Positions 21,669 through 42,250 of a stretch of 64,000 bases of DNA are shown in pieces (the first letter of the stretch is position 1; each line of letters begins with the position of its first letter). Source of the stretch: Xestospongia bergquistia (Eukaryota > Porifera > Demospongiae > Haplosclerida > Petrosiidae); contig OZ014413.1 of NCBI GenBank assembly GCA_963965975.1, positions 9,946,101 through 10,010,100 of the forward strand, written 5' to 3'. The notes under the pieces were generated by a model, which worked only from the letters and a program-made list of their open reading frames with translations, was not told where the DNA came from and did not search any database. The position numbers and the translations under genes were made by a program.

Positions 21669-24600
21669 ATGTCCTGGCCTAGTAAAATCAAATACTACCT
21701 CACGCTAGTCACTATTGCTAGCTTCTTCATAGCAGGAGGCGTTGAATACAGTACGTTTAATAATCAATATTGTAACAATGTTTCTTACTTGTTTTGTTAT
21801 TATTGTGTTATTGTGTTGTTATTGTCTCCAGGTGTTATTATTCCAACATGTTGGAATTATATGCATGACAACTTTGGAGCAGAGAAATGGTTGTATGGAC
21901 TGACTTTAGCTGCAATGAGTATATCAAATTTTATAATGGGACCATTAATGGGAGCATTATATGATCGGACTCATGAACCAAAGTATATCATGTTGTTTCT
22001 CAATCTCTTTGAAATTGGAGGTGAATTGAAGTCTCTATGTATCCATTGTTGCTATGTATGTATCCATTTTTATTTTCAGGGAATTTTATGTACTTTGCTG
22101 CTTCGTCAAAATACATGATATTAGCAAGTAGATTTTTAACAGGTATGGATGAATGGATGAATAGATTGATAGATGAATGGATGGATTGATAGATGAATGG
22201 ATGGACTAATATTAGAATGGATAAATGAAGTGATGGACAAATGAATGGACAGATAGATGAATGGATGGGATGGACTAATGGACATACACTAGTCATTGGG
22301 TGTTAATTATTATTTGATTGTGTTAATGTAGTTAGTTGATGTTGCTATTATTACATTACAGGTTTAGGTTGGAGTGCTGGTGCTGTGGTCTATGGTCATC
22401 TGGCAAGAGTATCCCCTAAGAGTCGGAGGACAGCAGTATATTCAGTGATGATGAGTTTAAGACAATTTGGAGTGATTTTAGGTAAATTGTTGTTTTAATG
22501 TATTGTTATTAAACAATGTATTGTTTTAATTATTAGGTCCTGGATTTAACCTTATTTATAGAACATTTAATTTTCATCTGGGTTCCTATAGAGTTGATAA
22601 ATATACAGCACCAGGGGTATGACCTGTTTATCAATCAATTCATAAACCATTCATTATATATATGTTTGTCCATCAACATATCCATCTGTCCATTTATCTT
22701 TTTACCTATTCATCCATTGTTTGTCCATTAATACATCCATTCATCCATTTTTTCTAGCTCTTTATGATGCTGGTATGGACAGTAATAGAAATAATGTTTT
22801 TATTCTTCTTCTTTGAACTCCCACCTCTTGGAGAACTAGAACTCAAAAGAGAAAATGAAAATCATCAGAAACAAACAACATTGCACACATCACAATCACA
22901 AACAGACAATGCTATGAACACACCTGGACAATACAGACATGTCTTTATCAATGATGATACTCATACAGTAATGTCTAATTCAGATCTATTGCCAAATAAT
23001 GAGAGTTCTCCATTACTACATAGTACTAAAGATATGTTTACATCATCAAGTGGTACTTCAGTGTTGAGTCTGAACAACAATGAAGAGAAAGAAACAATAA
23101 CAGAGGGTGAGAAAGAAACAATAACAGAGGGTGAGAAAGGAACAATAGGAGAGGGTGAGAGAAGAACACTTAGAGGAAGTGATAACAATACAGATAAAGA
23201 GGGAGCTAGACTCAAGAGTGAAGCTGAAGGAACTTACAGAGGACAAGAAACAGCAAGGGCTTATGGGACATTTGCTAGTGTTAGTAGAGAGGGAGTTAGG
23301 TTATCATCAACTGATACAATAAAATGTGTTATCTGTTCTGATGTCTTTGTATATCTTGGCATGAAGTTAAAAAGGTTGGGCTGGTTAATAAGTGAACTTA
23401 TTAGAGAAGAAATAGTTGTATTGTTAGCTCTGTTATTTTTTACTCTGTTTGATGAGTTAGTGTTAGAGGTAAAGGAAGAGCTGTCCATAATGAGTCTGTC
23501 TATCTGTCCATTGTTCATGTAGCTTGTCCATTAGTTCAGTCAGTCATACTATTGAACAAATCTATTTATCCATTGACCATTTCATTTATCCATTTGTCTT
23601 TGCATCCATCCATCCATCCATTTATCTGTCTATATATCCATACAGACTGGACTTGTACCAATGGCTGAAGCCCTATTGAACTGGACAGATTTTGAAACTG
23701 GGATTTTCTTTTCAAGTCAATCTACAGTGGTATGTCACCACATCACACATTACACACACACACCTGTGACACCACATCACACACCTGTACAATATCACAC
23801 TACACCCATAGACTAATATCCTATTCTTTTGTAGAATATAATATGTTTGTTAATTGTTTTGTTTTTAAGTCAAAAGGTCAAGATACCAGATAGGTCAGTA
23901 ATAATGGAGAAAAATTACTTATTAATGAGTTTATATTAGATATATGATATATTTTGGTATCTTTTTGGAATTTTTTGCTATTACCTGGTTAATGGGATTC
24001 TTTGGTAGTGGTTCTGCTACAAGTAAGTAGAGAGAGAGAGAGAGAGAGAGAGTATATATTGCACTCATTCATTAGGTACAAGAATATGGGCTATTGCTGA
24101 GTTTAGTTTTGGTCTCTGTTTGGTTATTGTTGCTCTCTCGTTCTCATGGGTAACCAGTAATTCTCTCTATTCTAAATTACTCCCAATGTCTGTACAAGGT
24201 ATCATAGGACACACCCACTTATGACTGACCCTTTATTATGATGTTATATATTCTAGGTTTTGGACAAGGAGTACGAAGGTCAGTGGAATCATTAGCTGCT
24301 ATAATGGGACCTTTGTGGGCCGGAGCAGCTTTTGAGTTTAGTACTACATATTATCCTTTTTATGGTGTACAAATTGGAGTATTGTTGATGGTGATGGTAA
24401 GTATGGACAGATAGATGGGTGGATGGATGAATGGATTGATAGATGGAAGGACAAATGGATGAATAGTCAGACATATAAATGAATTGACATATAAGTACAC
24501 AGATTAATGAACAAAATAAAACTAAAGAAAAAACAAATAGTTTGTAATTATACACATTAATATAATAATTATGATATAATTAATATTATATTATATAACA

Positions 24601-24732
24601 TGATATTAAGACTATATATAATATTATATATTATATTATATAACATTATATATTATATTATATCATATTATATAGGTGTTAATGATATTATCATTCAAAA
24701 AGCTAAAATATACATCAAATAATTTAAGATAA
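21669..24732 (+). CDS. MFSD8-like major facilitator transporter, copy A
   Basis: Twelve exons with GT-AG introns, all in phase: 21669-21750, 21832-22020, 22080-22142, 22362-22481, 22537-22616, 22758-23468, 23646-23729, 23835-23893, 23940-24022, 24076-24198, 24257-24396, 24676-24732; 596 residues. About 12 membrane segments in two halves. MFS motif A-like GALYDRTHEPK lies in the TM2-3 loop. Resemblance to MFSD8/CLN7 lysosomal proteins is in the SRFLTGLGWSAGAVVYG and VILGPGFNL region and in the C-terminal LYSKLLPMSVQGFGQGVRR and MGPLWAGAAFE region. The long cytosolic loop in exon 6 holds a dileucine-type ESSPLLHS and an ETITEGEK repeat. The substrate is unknown; lysosomal location is inferred. 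Copy B follows head-to-tail. Confidence 0.88.
23088..23165 (+). repeat. Short in-frame coding repeat (ETITEGEK)
   Basis: AACAATAACAGAGGGTGAGA recurs at 24-base spacing, three to four units with decay. It encodes an acidic octapeptide repeat in the central loop of transporter A and is absent from copy B. Confidence 0.85.
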
Positions 24733-25044
24733 CAATCAAGAAATACAAATATAGCAGTATAAAGTAGCAGCTGCTATGAAGAAATATTTTTATTACATCA
24801 AATATTTATTATATTAATAATATTTTTCAGTTCATTAATCACTTTAATAAATTATGTTGCTTTATATCAACCACGTATATTTGTTTATTATGCCACCATA
24901 ATTATTATTATTATTATTATTATTAAAATTAAATTAATTAAATTATTTTGCCCAAATAAATTTTTAACCCTCTTCCTGTAATACTAATTAATTATTCATT
25001 AGGAGTGGCAGTGAACTTGTTAAGTTACAACTTTCTTTTACGAT

Positions 25045-26544
25045 ATGAGTTCAAATGTCGTGGTATCAAGACCACTAACTCCTTCAAAGACAAAAACAAG
25101 AAGCTCTGTCAAAAAATGGCTGACTAGATTTACAATGGCTTGTTTCTTTCTCTCAGGGGGCATTGAATACAGTGAGTGATATAATGAAATCTCCTCCCAT
25201 TGTCTCAAAGTCATAGTTACTGACCAACTCTATCTTTCTAGGTGTCATTCTTCCAACATGTTGGGACTATATGCATAATGATTTTGGAGCAGAGAAATGG
25301 TTGTATGGACTTACTCTGTCTGCTCTAAGTATATCAAATTTTGTGATAGGGCCTATAATGGGAGCTGTATATGATCGGACTCACCAAACAAAATTAATAG
25401 TATTGTTTTTAAATCTTTTTGAAATTGGAGGTAAGTAGTAATGGAATACAAACACAGAAATATTGTTATAGAATCATTTCAATTATCTATTTTGATGACA
25501 TAATTGGTAAGGGGAGGGGTCTGGTATGAGTCAGGAACCTATGAAAATTCTTTTAACGTATTTATACTGTAGAGTGTAGACATTAGATATAAGTACATTA
25601 GATATCAGTACCTTAGATATCAGTATGTTAGATATCAGTATATAAGATATTAATACATTAGATATTAATACACTATATTATATCAGTATATTATATATTA
25701 GTATATTAGATATAAGTACATTAGATATTAGTACATTAGAGATCAGTACACTAGATATCAGTATATAAGATATTAATACATTAGATATCAATACACTATA
25801 TATCAGTATATTATATATTAGTATATTAGAAATCAGTACACTAGATATCAGCATATAAGATATCAATCATTAGATAATAGTACCTTGGATATAAGTACAT
25901 TAGATATAAGTACATTAGATATTAGTACATTAGATAACAGTACATTAGACATTAGATATCAGTACATTTGGTGATATCACAAAATATAATTGAATTTCAT
26001 GTATTAATCTCTTTATGTTTGTCTCTCTTATTACTTGATAATATTCCAGCTGGAATAATATTAAAATTATTTTTATATGTATACAATTAAATATATTGTT
26101 GTATATATTAATAGTAACTGTATTTTTGTTTTTATTGAACAGGTAACTTTATGTATTTTGCTGCTAAATCAAAATACATGATATTAGGAAGTAGATTTGT
26201 AATAGGTATGTTATCTGTCATTGTAACCATAGTAACCATCACTACCTATGTTTATCCATCAAACCATCCATGCATCTATTCATCCATTCCTTTATTGTAC
26301 TTGTTGTTGTTGTAGGTGCTGGAGTAAGTGCTGGAGCTGTAATATTTGGAGAAATAGCTCGGACGTCTACCAAAAAATCTCGGACATCTGCTTTCTCTTT
26401 TTTTATGGCAGCCAGACAAGTTGGTTTGGTAATTGGTCCTGGACTTAATTTATTTTTAAGAAAATTCAATACTCATCTGGGTCTTTTTATTGTTGACAAA
26501 TACAGATCACCAGCTGTAAGTTTAGAATTCATTTAATTAATTAA

Positions 26545-26579
<35 letters not shown>

Positions 26580-28525
26580 ACTCTCATGCATGCTGCACAC
26601 AACTACAGCTCTTCATGATGGCAGTATGGATCATATTGGAAGTAATGTTTCTCTTTCTATTCTTTAATTTACCAACAGCCATTGATGAAGAAGATAAAAT
26701 ATACACTAACTCAGATACCATTTCATCTACCCATTCAACTCCACAACATAACAGCAATAATGTCAATAGTACATCAGACACTCCAGTCATCAATACAGAG
26801 ATTATTGAGGACCTATCATTACAAGACAATGAGAGTACTGGTCTATTAAATCAATCTCATTTAGTACACAGTACACATGATATGTTTATATCACACTCTC
26901 AAAACCAAACTGTGACACATCAATCTAGCGATATGAATAAAGAAACCACACCCCTTTTAAACGAAAGTGACCATCATCAAGACTATGTACACAAGAGATT
27001 GAAAAGTAGTGACAATAATTATGGCAGTATTAATGAAGATGATGTTATTATACTTAATGAAAGGATGGATGAGGATGTCCCTGGTAATATTTGTTATAAA
27101 ATGAAGTCTAAGATGTGTCATATATATTGGATGATGAAAGAGTTAATAAAAGAAGAGATTGTACTGTTGTTAGCATTTCTGTTTATTACATTATTTGATC
27201 AGTTAGTACTAGAGGTAAGATTTGTGGTATTAAACACTAAGTTATTGTTCTTCCTCTCCTTACCTCACTTGTTTAATCTTTTTTCTCTCTTCCTCTCTCT
27301 CTCTCTTTCTCATTCTTCTAGACAGGTCTAGTACCTTTTGCTGAGACATTGTTAGGTTGGACTGAATTTGAAATAAGTCTGTTCTTTTCAGCAGCTGGTG
27401 TACTGGTACATATTAATAATATGAATTGAATTTGATAGTAAATATTTTTTAGATTCTTGTTAGTTTTGCTAGTGTTGTTGTACTCAATAAAAAACTGACA
27501 GATAGGTAAATGGATAGATGAATGGATGAATAGATGAGTCAATGGATAGATGGATAGATGAGTCAATGGATGGATGAATAGATGAGTCAATGGATGGATG
27601 AATAGATTGGATGGATGAATAGATGAGTCAATGGATGGATGAATGGATGAGTCAATGGATGGATGAATAGATGAGTCAATGGATAGATGAGTCAATGGAT
27701 GGATGAATAGATGAGTCAATGGATGGATGAATAGATGAGTCAATGGATGGATGGAGAGATGAGTCAATGGATGGATGGACTAACAGATGTTGAACAAATA
27801 CTTTCACTTCTAACTTCTAATAATTCTAGGTGGTTAATTCTCATTGGTCTTTTCTGTGAGCTTGTAGCTTACACATGGCTCTTTGTTACTATGGCCTCTG
27901 GAAAGAAAAGTATTTATACTATATTAATAACTAATATATAATATTATATTATAGTATCATGGACGTTAGCTCAGTTCTGTGTTGGATCTTCAATGGTCAT
28001 CTTTGGTTTGCCATTTGTTGCCGTACCTGCGGCATCTCTCTATTCTAAATTTATAGTTTTAAAGATACAAGGTACTATATGAAATGGACGAATAAATAGA
28101 TAAATGGATGAATGGTCAAATAGAGGAAAAAATTGATGTATAATTTAATGGATGGATGGATTGAGAGATGGACAAATTCGTCACAATTCTTTCTAGGGTT
28201 TGCTCAAGGTGTTCGTCGTTCAGTAGCTTCTCTGTCTTGTATAATGGGACCATTATGGGCAGGAGCTGCCTTTGAAATGGTACCATATGCTCAATATTAT
28301 CCTTTCTTTGGTTTACCTCTAGCTCTGTTAATATTGATACTGGTAAGGACATAACTCAGTATACTACCCTTGTTATATCTCTGTATATTTTAGTATACTT
28401 CAGTATACTATAATGTAATGTAATGCTTTTTTTATTTTTTTTATTAGATTCTAACATTTCTTTCATTTAATAAATTGGAATATCGTAATATAAATAATGA
28501 AAATAATAACAATGTTTCATCATAA
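25045..28525 (+). CDS. MFSD8-like major facilitator transporter, copy B
   Basis: Eleven exons in phase: 25045-25171, 25242-25430, 26143-26205, 26316-26515, 26609-27214, 27322-27405, 27453-27505, 27830-27909, 27955-28071, 28197-28342, 28448-28525; 580 residues. Same architecture as copy A. It starts MSSNVVVSRPLTPSKTK with a basic N-tail, has GAVYDRTHQTK in the TM2-3 loop, and a central loop with STGLLNQSHLVHS and TTPLLNES (possible dileucine sorting signals). The C-terminal SLYSKFIVLKIQGFAQGVRRS and MGPLWAGAAFE match copy A. Exon 4 corresponds to exons 4 plus 5 of A, so one intron was gained in A or lost in B. It is presumably a lysosomal or endosomal transporter; substrate unknown. Confidence 0.88.
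25570..25975. repeat. TTAGATATCAGTACA-type minisatellite in intron 2 of copy B
   Basis: About 25 degenerate units of roughly 15 bases (ATTAGATATNAGTAC) fill most of the long intron between exons 2 and 3. Confidence 0.9.
27508..27778. repeat. GATGAGTCAATGGATGGAT minisatellite in intron 7 of copy B
   Basis: Repeats of ATGAATAGATGAGTCAATGGATGG begin three bases after the GT donor and fill the intron. Open on the minus strand as a Ser/His/Pro-rich frame, which is not a gene. Confidence 0.9.
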
Positions 28526-28693
28526 ACATTATTTATTATAATTAATAATGTTATATTTTAATATTTTATGAATCATAACATAATCTGCGCATATATTTTA
28601 TTTATCTTTTTTAATAATATATTAATTGTTATTAATTAACACTGTTTATCAAATAATAAATTTATTGGGTGTGGCTAACCCATGCTTTTCAAT

Positions 28694-37164
<8,471 letters not shown>

Positions 37165-37887
37165 ATATTATAGGAATGAATTTTTAATAATGGCAATTGT
37201 TTCTTTGTCATTGTAAGTTAGTAACTATTTTCTTATGATTTTTCATGTAATGATTGGACACTGTTTTTCTTATAAAACTGTTGTTCTTAAATCAATCAAT
37301 TAAATTAATTGAAATACATAGATATATATGTATAAAAGATTTGTTTAAAAGCATCACATTACATAATGTGACTATAGTACCATAAAAAGGTCCATAGTAG
37401 TCAATATTATTTGACTCAATTCCCTTACCTAAACTGACAGCAGCTGTTACATGTTACTACTAATACATTGCCTACGATACTATTATATAATAACACTATA
37501 TTGAGTAAAGAGGGTCAATGAATGCTTGTCTCTTTTCTGTTCTGTTCTATTCTTTTGTAAGAAAATTCAACAGTTATGATGCACATTTAGTGAATGATAA
37601 TGAGTTGTATATTTCTATAATATATACCAGTAATTTGTTGGTTATTTTGTTTATTATAATTTGTAATTTGTTGGTTATTATAACAATGTTAATTATTAAA
37701 CAATAAAACAATAGTACACTTTTGTTTATATCACGATATTGTGATACGTCAAAAAATAAAAAGTAACATTTTTTTAAAAAAATAGTGTTGTTATGAATTT
37801 AAAATAATATTTAAATGAAGAAATACATGAAGATATAAGTGATTAATGTAATAAGTCTCTGATTTGATGAACATGGATGAAATAGAA

Positions 37888-38556
37888 TTAGCGTTGAAGA
37901 GAGACAGCACTAAGTTCTCTCACACTGGGTGATCTGTTTAAACCAGCTTCTGATCTGAGCTTCTTACTTGATAAATCTACACTTTCAATCCAAGCCTTCA
38001 TATCTGGGCTAGGCTCAGGTGAGGGGACGAAATCTCCACACATTTCTGAAATGCACTTTTCTACAGTAATTCCTCTGACAGCAAATTTTGAAAGGAGTAA
38101 GGCAGAGACAAAACCATTTTTACTCTTCATTCTTTGTTCCATGTAGATTGAGTCATCATCCCAGCCAACTATCTGTGTCTCAATGGTATAGCGTTGAAAC
38201 AATTTCATTGATCGTCGATAACGAATACTGCCAGCATTCATTGCAAAAAAGCCTCCATGTTTTTGTACAATGTCAATGAACCCAATTTCTGCTGCCATGC
38301 TGGCTCTGCTCAGATCAAACTCCCTCATATACTTGGAGTTGTTCATGTGCAAAAATGCATCAATGTCTGAAGGTAGAACAATGCCGCTAGTGACAAACGT
38401 TCTCGTTAGCTCTTTTTTTGTGTATGGCGATTTGTGCAGGTCTCTGCGACGTTGTCTACCTAGATAGATCATAACAAAGAATCTGATTAAGTACCATACA
38501 TCCACGTAGGCGAAGAGAAGAAACAGGACGAATGCTGTGACGAGAAGAAATGCCAT
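37888..38556 (-). CDS. THEM6-like hotdog-fold protein, copy 1
   Basis: Single exon, 222 residues. An N-terminal membrane segment (about 3-32, with VDVWYLIRF) is followed by a hotdog-fold thioesterase-like domain. Key block GIVLPSDIDAFLHMNNSKYM at about 58-77, then RYRRSMKLFQRYTIETQIVGWDDDSIYMEQRM. These match vertebrate THEM6, including the DVWYL anchor, the LHMNN helix and the GWDD turn; length also agrees (208 in human). The family is ER-associated and its enzymatic activity is unproven. Divergent from copy 2 across 240 bases. Confidence 0.92.
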   Translation of the reverse strand: MAFLLVTAFVLFLLFAYVDVWYLIRFFVMIYLGRQRRRDLHKSPYTKKELTRTFVTSGIVLPSDIDAFLHMNNSKYMREFDLSRASMAAEIGFIDIVQKHGGFFAMNAGSIRYRRSMKLFQRYTIETQIVGWDDDSIYMEQRMKSKNGFVSALLLSKFAVRGITVEKCISEMCGDFVPSPEPSPDMKAWIESVDLSSKKLRSEAGLNRSPSVRELSAVSLQR

Positions 38557-38796
38557 TTCTCGTGGTAAAATCTTATTGTTACTTCAATACTGCAGTTGAA
38601 GTTGTTTAAGGAGTAGTAAGTTGAGTCAATGTTAGCTCCACATGGCATCCTTTTATAGTCGATATACTACGCCATCAGATAGACAGACAGACAGCATCCT
38701 TGTAAGGTTTCATTTGCATCCCATGGCAACAGGGTAATCATTAAAAGGGAGGGGCTTATAATTGAGCCACGCCTTCTGACGCCTCAATAATCAAAG
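38557..38796. promoter_or_regulatory. Shared bidirectional promoter region of the THEM6-like pair
   Basis: 240 bases separate the two divergent start codons. Includes CCCATGGCAAC and GAGCCACGCC-type GC-rich patches in an AT-rich setting. Position is the only evidence of function. Confidence 0.5.
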
Positions 38797-39510
38797 ATGG
38801 CAGTGTGGTGGCTGCTGTCAATGGCTGGTTTGGTATTTTTCCTCACACTTTTCATTTGTGTTGATGTTTGGTATTTTGTTAGAGCTGTTTATGTTTTTCT
38901 GACTCAAGGATGGCACAGAAGAGATTGTAAGACGCATCCACTTACGGAAGACGAACTTTTCAAGGATCATATAACAAAGGGAATTGTAATGTTCTCTGAT
39001 TTGGACTTGAATTTACACATGAATAACTCTAAGTATCTTAGAGAATTGGATTTTGGTCGAGTGGGTATTTGGCTTCACAAAGGTATCCGAGACGTCTTAC
39101 TTGATCAAAGAGCGATCATTTTGGTGAATGCCATCAATGTACGATATCGTCGTTCTTTAGAACTTTTTCAACGTTTTGAAGTGCATACCAAAATTGTTGC
39201 TTGGGAAGAGAAAGCACTGTATCTTGAACAGAGAATGATTACAAAGGACAACTTTGTTGTAGCCATTGCATTGGTAAAAATGGCTGTGAGAGGTGCCTCT
39301 ACTGATGACATTGTTGCCTCAATGTGTGGAGGAAAAAAGATTAACAGTCCCAAACCATCAGCAGAGTTGAGGGCGTGGCAGGAGAGCATAAATGTCTCAA
39401 GTAAAAGATTAAAAGAAGAAGGTGGGACAACTTCAAATCGTACCACTCAGACGACAAAGTCAATACCTGTTTCTATGGTAACCAATCGTCATCAACTGTC
39501 AAAGAAATGA
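38797..39510 (+). CDS. THEM6-like hotdog-fold protein, copy 2
   Basis: Single exon, 237 residues. N-terminal membrane segment with CVDVWYFVRAVYVF, then GIVMFSDLDLNLHMNNSKYL and RYRRSLELFQRFEVHTKIVAWEEKALYLEQRM. Clearly paralogous to the divergent neighbour; here the GWDD turn is AWEE. The C-terminal tail is Thr/Ser-rich (TTSNRTTQTTKS). Both lack introns while nearby genes have many, consistent with an ancestral single-exon gene duplicated head-to-head. Confidence 0.9.
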   Translation: MAVWWLLSMAGLVFFLTLFICVDVWYFVRAVYVFLTQGWHRRDCKTHPLTEDELFKDHITKGIVMFSDLDLNLHMNNSKYLRELDFGRVGIWLHKGIRDVLLDQRAIILVNAINVRYRRSLELFQRFEVHTKIVAWEEKALYLEQRMITKDNFVVAIALVKMAVRGASTDDIVASMCGGKKINSPKPSAELRAWQESINVSSKRLKEEGGTTSNRTTQTTKSIPVSMVTNRHQLSKK

Positions 39511-39878
39511 TAGAATTTTATTTTATTTTTATTTTTCATTTCTTTGTGTAGTGATTTTATTACTGTACAATTAGTAATGTTCAAAAATGATGTAATATTA
39601 AAACTATTAAATTAAAAATCAATTAACAACATACATATTGAATATGTACATGTGAAGTTTATAAATGATGGTATATTATAATATAGGCTTTAAATGAAGT
39701 GCTATGATTATAATTATTGTATATAATATTATTGAATATACAGTTTACAATATCCCTGCTCCTTTGTCTGGTCAATATAATGAGTTTGTCAATTTATTGC
39801 ATTTGGTCATTGTCATTAGTCGTACCTTTCTTTGACAAAAAAGTAGATAAAGACATATACTTGTCGATGTTGTTTTAA
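39511..39878. other. AT-rich spacer
   Basis: No gene seen; 3' region of the THEM6-like copy 2 and 5' region of the SLC15-like gene. Confidence 0.6.
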
Positions 39879-41447
39879 GTGACTCAAGTGATGGGAAATC
39901 ATCAACCTAGACCTTGTGCTCTATTTTGTTGTCTAAAGTCTAAAAGATCAGCTCTCTTAGTACTGATTTGGGATACTCTAATGTACAATTATACTATATT
40001 TTTGCGATATTTTGTGGCCACTTTATACAGTGATGCTCAAAACAGTCGTCACACAATGAATAGAATCACTGGTATCATCTTTGATATTTCATATTGTATG
40101 CTTTTCTTTACATTCCTGTTCCTGGGACTGTTAGCTGATGTATGTGTAGGAAGATATAAGGTCATTTTTATTGGTATATGCTTGTGTTTTTTTGGCTGGT
40201 TTTTTTCTGGATTGGCCTTTGTTTTATCAGTGCTTTGCAAAAATACCTTGTTGTTTACTGTACTTAGTGCAGTTGGATTTCTGTTTGTTATTGTTGGATA
40301 TACTGCATTTCGTGCTAACATTGTACAGTTCAATATTGATCAACTTGTAGGAGCTTCAGCAGATGAACTAAGTGCTATCATATACTGGCATAGTTTTGTT
40401 ATACCAACAACATTTATGATTTTTCAATTAAATCGATGTTCACTTGATTTTTTTCTTATTCTATCATTCATAATGTCAGGAGTAGCAGTGTCTGGCGTAT
40501 TAATAACTCATTCATTTTTCAAACACTGGCTGGAAACTACTCCTCTCATTATCAATCCTATCAAGTTGATTGCTAAAGTACTCAACTATGCCAGGAAGAA
40601 CAAGTACCCAAGTAATCGTAGTGCCTTGACCTACTGGGAAGAGGACTACCCTTCTCGACTAGACCTAGGGAAGGAGAAATATGGTGGACCTTTTACAGAA
40701 GAGGAAGTAGAAAATGTGAAGACAGTGTTACGTATGATTCCTCTGATGATCTGTATTGTTGGACTTGGCTGTGCTGATGAAGTATACTGGAGTATAATGA
40801 AGGATCCTAATCCTATTAATTCATCTTTTAAATCTTGTTTTATTTTAAATAACACAATGAAGTTTATGACTCCAGCTTTCTTAATACCCCTCTATCAGTT
40901 TCTCATTTATCCCTTTTTCTATAAATACATTCCCAGTATGTTGAAGAGAATAGGTGTGGGACTAGTCTTTGCTTTGGCAACCACATTATCCTATGTGGTT
41001 ATATTCAAGTACCAGAAGAGTACCTTGTCATATTTCAATGACCTATTACTAATTCCTCAGATATTATTTGGTGTTGCTTTTGCACTGATTGCTCCAACAT
41101 CTTTGGAGTTCACAATAGCACAGTCTCTTGTAGAAATGAGAGGGATGATTGTTGGGATGTGGTTAGCCTCTCTTGGAGTTGGTTATCTCATTAATATCAA
41201 TACAAAATACCCTTTTGGCTGTGATAACAATTTTATCTGTCCAAGTTTCTATTACTACATTACTAGGAGTGTTGTTATCTTTATTATACTGTTAGTATTT
41301 ATAGTACTAGCTAAATGGTACAAGTTACGTGTGAGAGAGAATGAGGTTAATATACATTGTCTTGTTGATGAACACTATGAAAGATATTTGGACCAGGAAG
41401 AAGAATACCGAAGAGAAATGGGCCTGTCCACAGTGTCTACTGACTGA
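39879..41447 (+). CDS. SLC15/POT-like transporter, copy 1
   Basis: Intronless, 522 residues, about 12 membrane segments. POT/PTR features: LLGLLADVCVGRYK-like GLLADVCVGRYK at 83-94 (family GxxADxxxGRY/RK), FRANIVQFNIDQLVGA (family ANxxxFGxDQ region), and a C-terminal LIPQILFGVAFALIAPTSLEFTIAQS (family ITGLEFAYxQAP region). SLC15 proteins are proton-coupled di/tripeptide and histidine carriers. The TM1 ExxER proton-coupling motif is absent: the segment reads VLIWDTLMYNYTIFLRYF. So the transport mode may differ. A large TM6-7 loop has the ETTPLIINPIKLIAKVLNYARKNKYP block typical of animal POT-like proteins. One of six related loci here, all on this strand. Confidence 0.88.
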   Translation: MTQVMGNHQPRPCALFCCLKSKRSALLVLIWDTLMYNYTIFLRYFVATLYSDAQNSRHTMNRITGIIFDISYCMLFFTFLFLGLLADVCVGRYKVIFIGICLCFFGWFFSGLAFVLSVLCKNTLLFTVLSAVGFLFVIVGYTAFRANIVQFNIDQLVGASADELSAIIYWHSFVIPTTFMIFQLNRCSLDFFLILSFIMSGVAVSGVLITHSFFKHWLETTPLIINPIKLIAKVLNYARKNKYPSNRSALTYWEEDYPSRLDLGKEKYGGPFTEEEVENVKTVLRMIPLMICIVGLGCADEVYWSIMKDPNPINSSFKSCFILNNTMKFMTPAFLIPLYQFLIYPFFYKYIPSMLKRIGVGLVFALATTLSYVVIFKYQKSTLSYFNDLLLIPQILFGVAFALIAPTSLEFTIAQSLVEMRGMIVGMWLASLGVGYLININTKYPFGCDNNFICPSFYYYITRSVVIFIILLVFIVLAKWYKLRVRENEVNIHCLVDEHYERYLDQEEEYRREMGLSTVSTD

Positions 41448-41962
41448 TATATTAATTTTTGTTTGTCTCTAAATTTACTCCATATTATTATATGGTTATG
41501 TCTTGAAATAACAAATGCAATGTTATTGCTTTTTAATTATATTATAATGCGTTCTGATTGTATTTTAGACTAGTGTGATGGTTATATTAATGCCAATTTT
41601 AACAAGACAGAGAAACTGTAGCACATTCAATCCTCATAGTCAGTTATTGTAACAATCTAGTACATAACAACATCTTTAAAGAAACATAATTAAACTCAAA
41701 TCACAGAAATAACAATCACTAATTAATCAACAAAAGAACATGACTCCTTTTATACTAAAAACAATTAACATTCTGCACTTTTTCAAAATATTTCATACAA
41801 CAATATAATGCACAGGATATTCAGTTAAATCATTTATGGTTGGACTGTGGTTTGCCTTTTATGGATTTGTACAATTGATTTGTCTCAACCTTTATTATCC
41901 CTTCACTGCTATCACAGCCTAGTTGTACGTTCTATTACTATGTTACCAAAACTATAATAAGT
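41448..41962. other. AT-rich spacer
   Basis: No gene seen; 3' region of the SLC15-like copy. Confidence 0.6.
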
Positions 41963-42250
41963 GTAGTCTTCCTGGTGTTCTTTATGTACACTCTTGGTAC
42001 ACGCACAACTCTTACTGGACTTAAATTAGTGGGTAGGATTGCTCGAGTATTTGTTGTACTTGATGCAGTTTTCATTCCAATAGATCTTGCTGTAATGATG
42101 AAGTCTGTCTATGATGTTCACAAGTACAATACTGGACAGGGGTAAAATTCAGCTGTTGCTAATGAAATTGGTAAATTAATATCTGATCTTGAAGAACATG
42201 AACAAAAGATGAAAGAGATTTTAAAAGAATTAGAATCATTTTCTTGTTGA
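41963..42250 (+). pseudogene. Apolipoprotein L-like C-terminal remnant
   Basis: The frame reads a hydrophobic stretch, then LKLVGRIARVFVVLDAVFIP, IDLAVMMKSVYDVHKYNTGQG, a stop at 42142-42144, then the same frame continues NSAVANEIGKLISDLEEHEQ and ends at 42250. Hairpin hydrophobics followed by D-LxxxxxxxxxK and an amphipathic, Leu/Glu-rich helix is the ApoL family C-terminal pattern (membrane-inserting, PF05461). The N-terminal part is missing and one stop interrupts it. Confidence 0.6.

Noticed and set aside
27318..27767. Minus-strand 149-codon Ile/His/Pro/Ser ORF
   Set aside because: Antisense translation of the GATG minisatellite and of exon 6-7 of transporter B.
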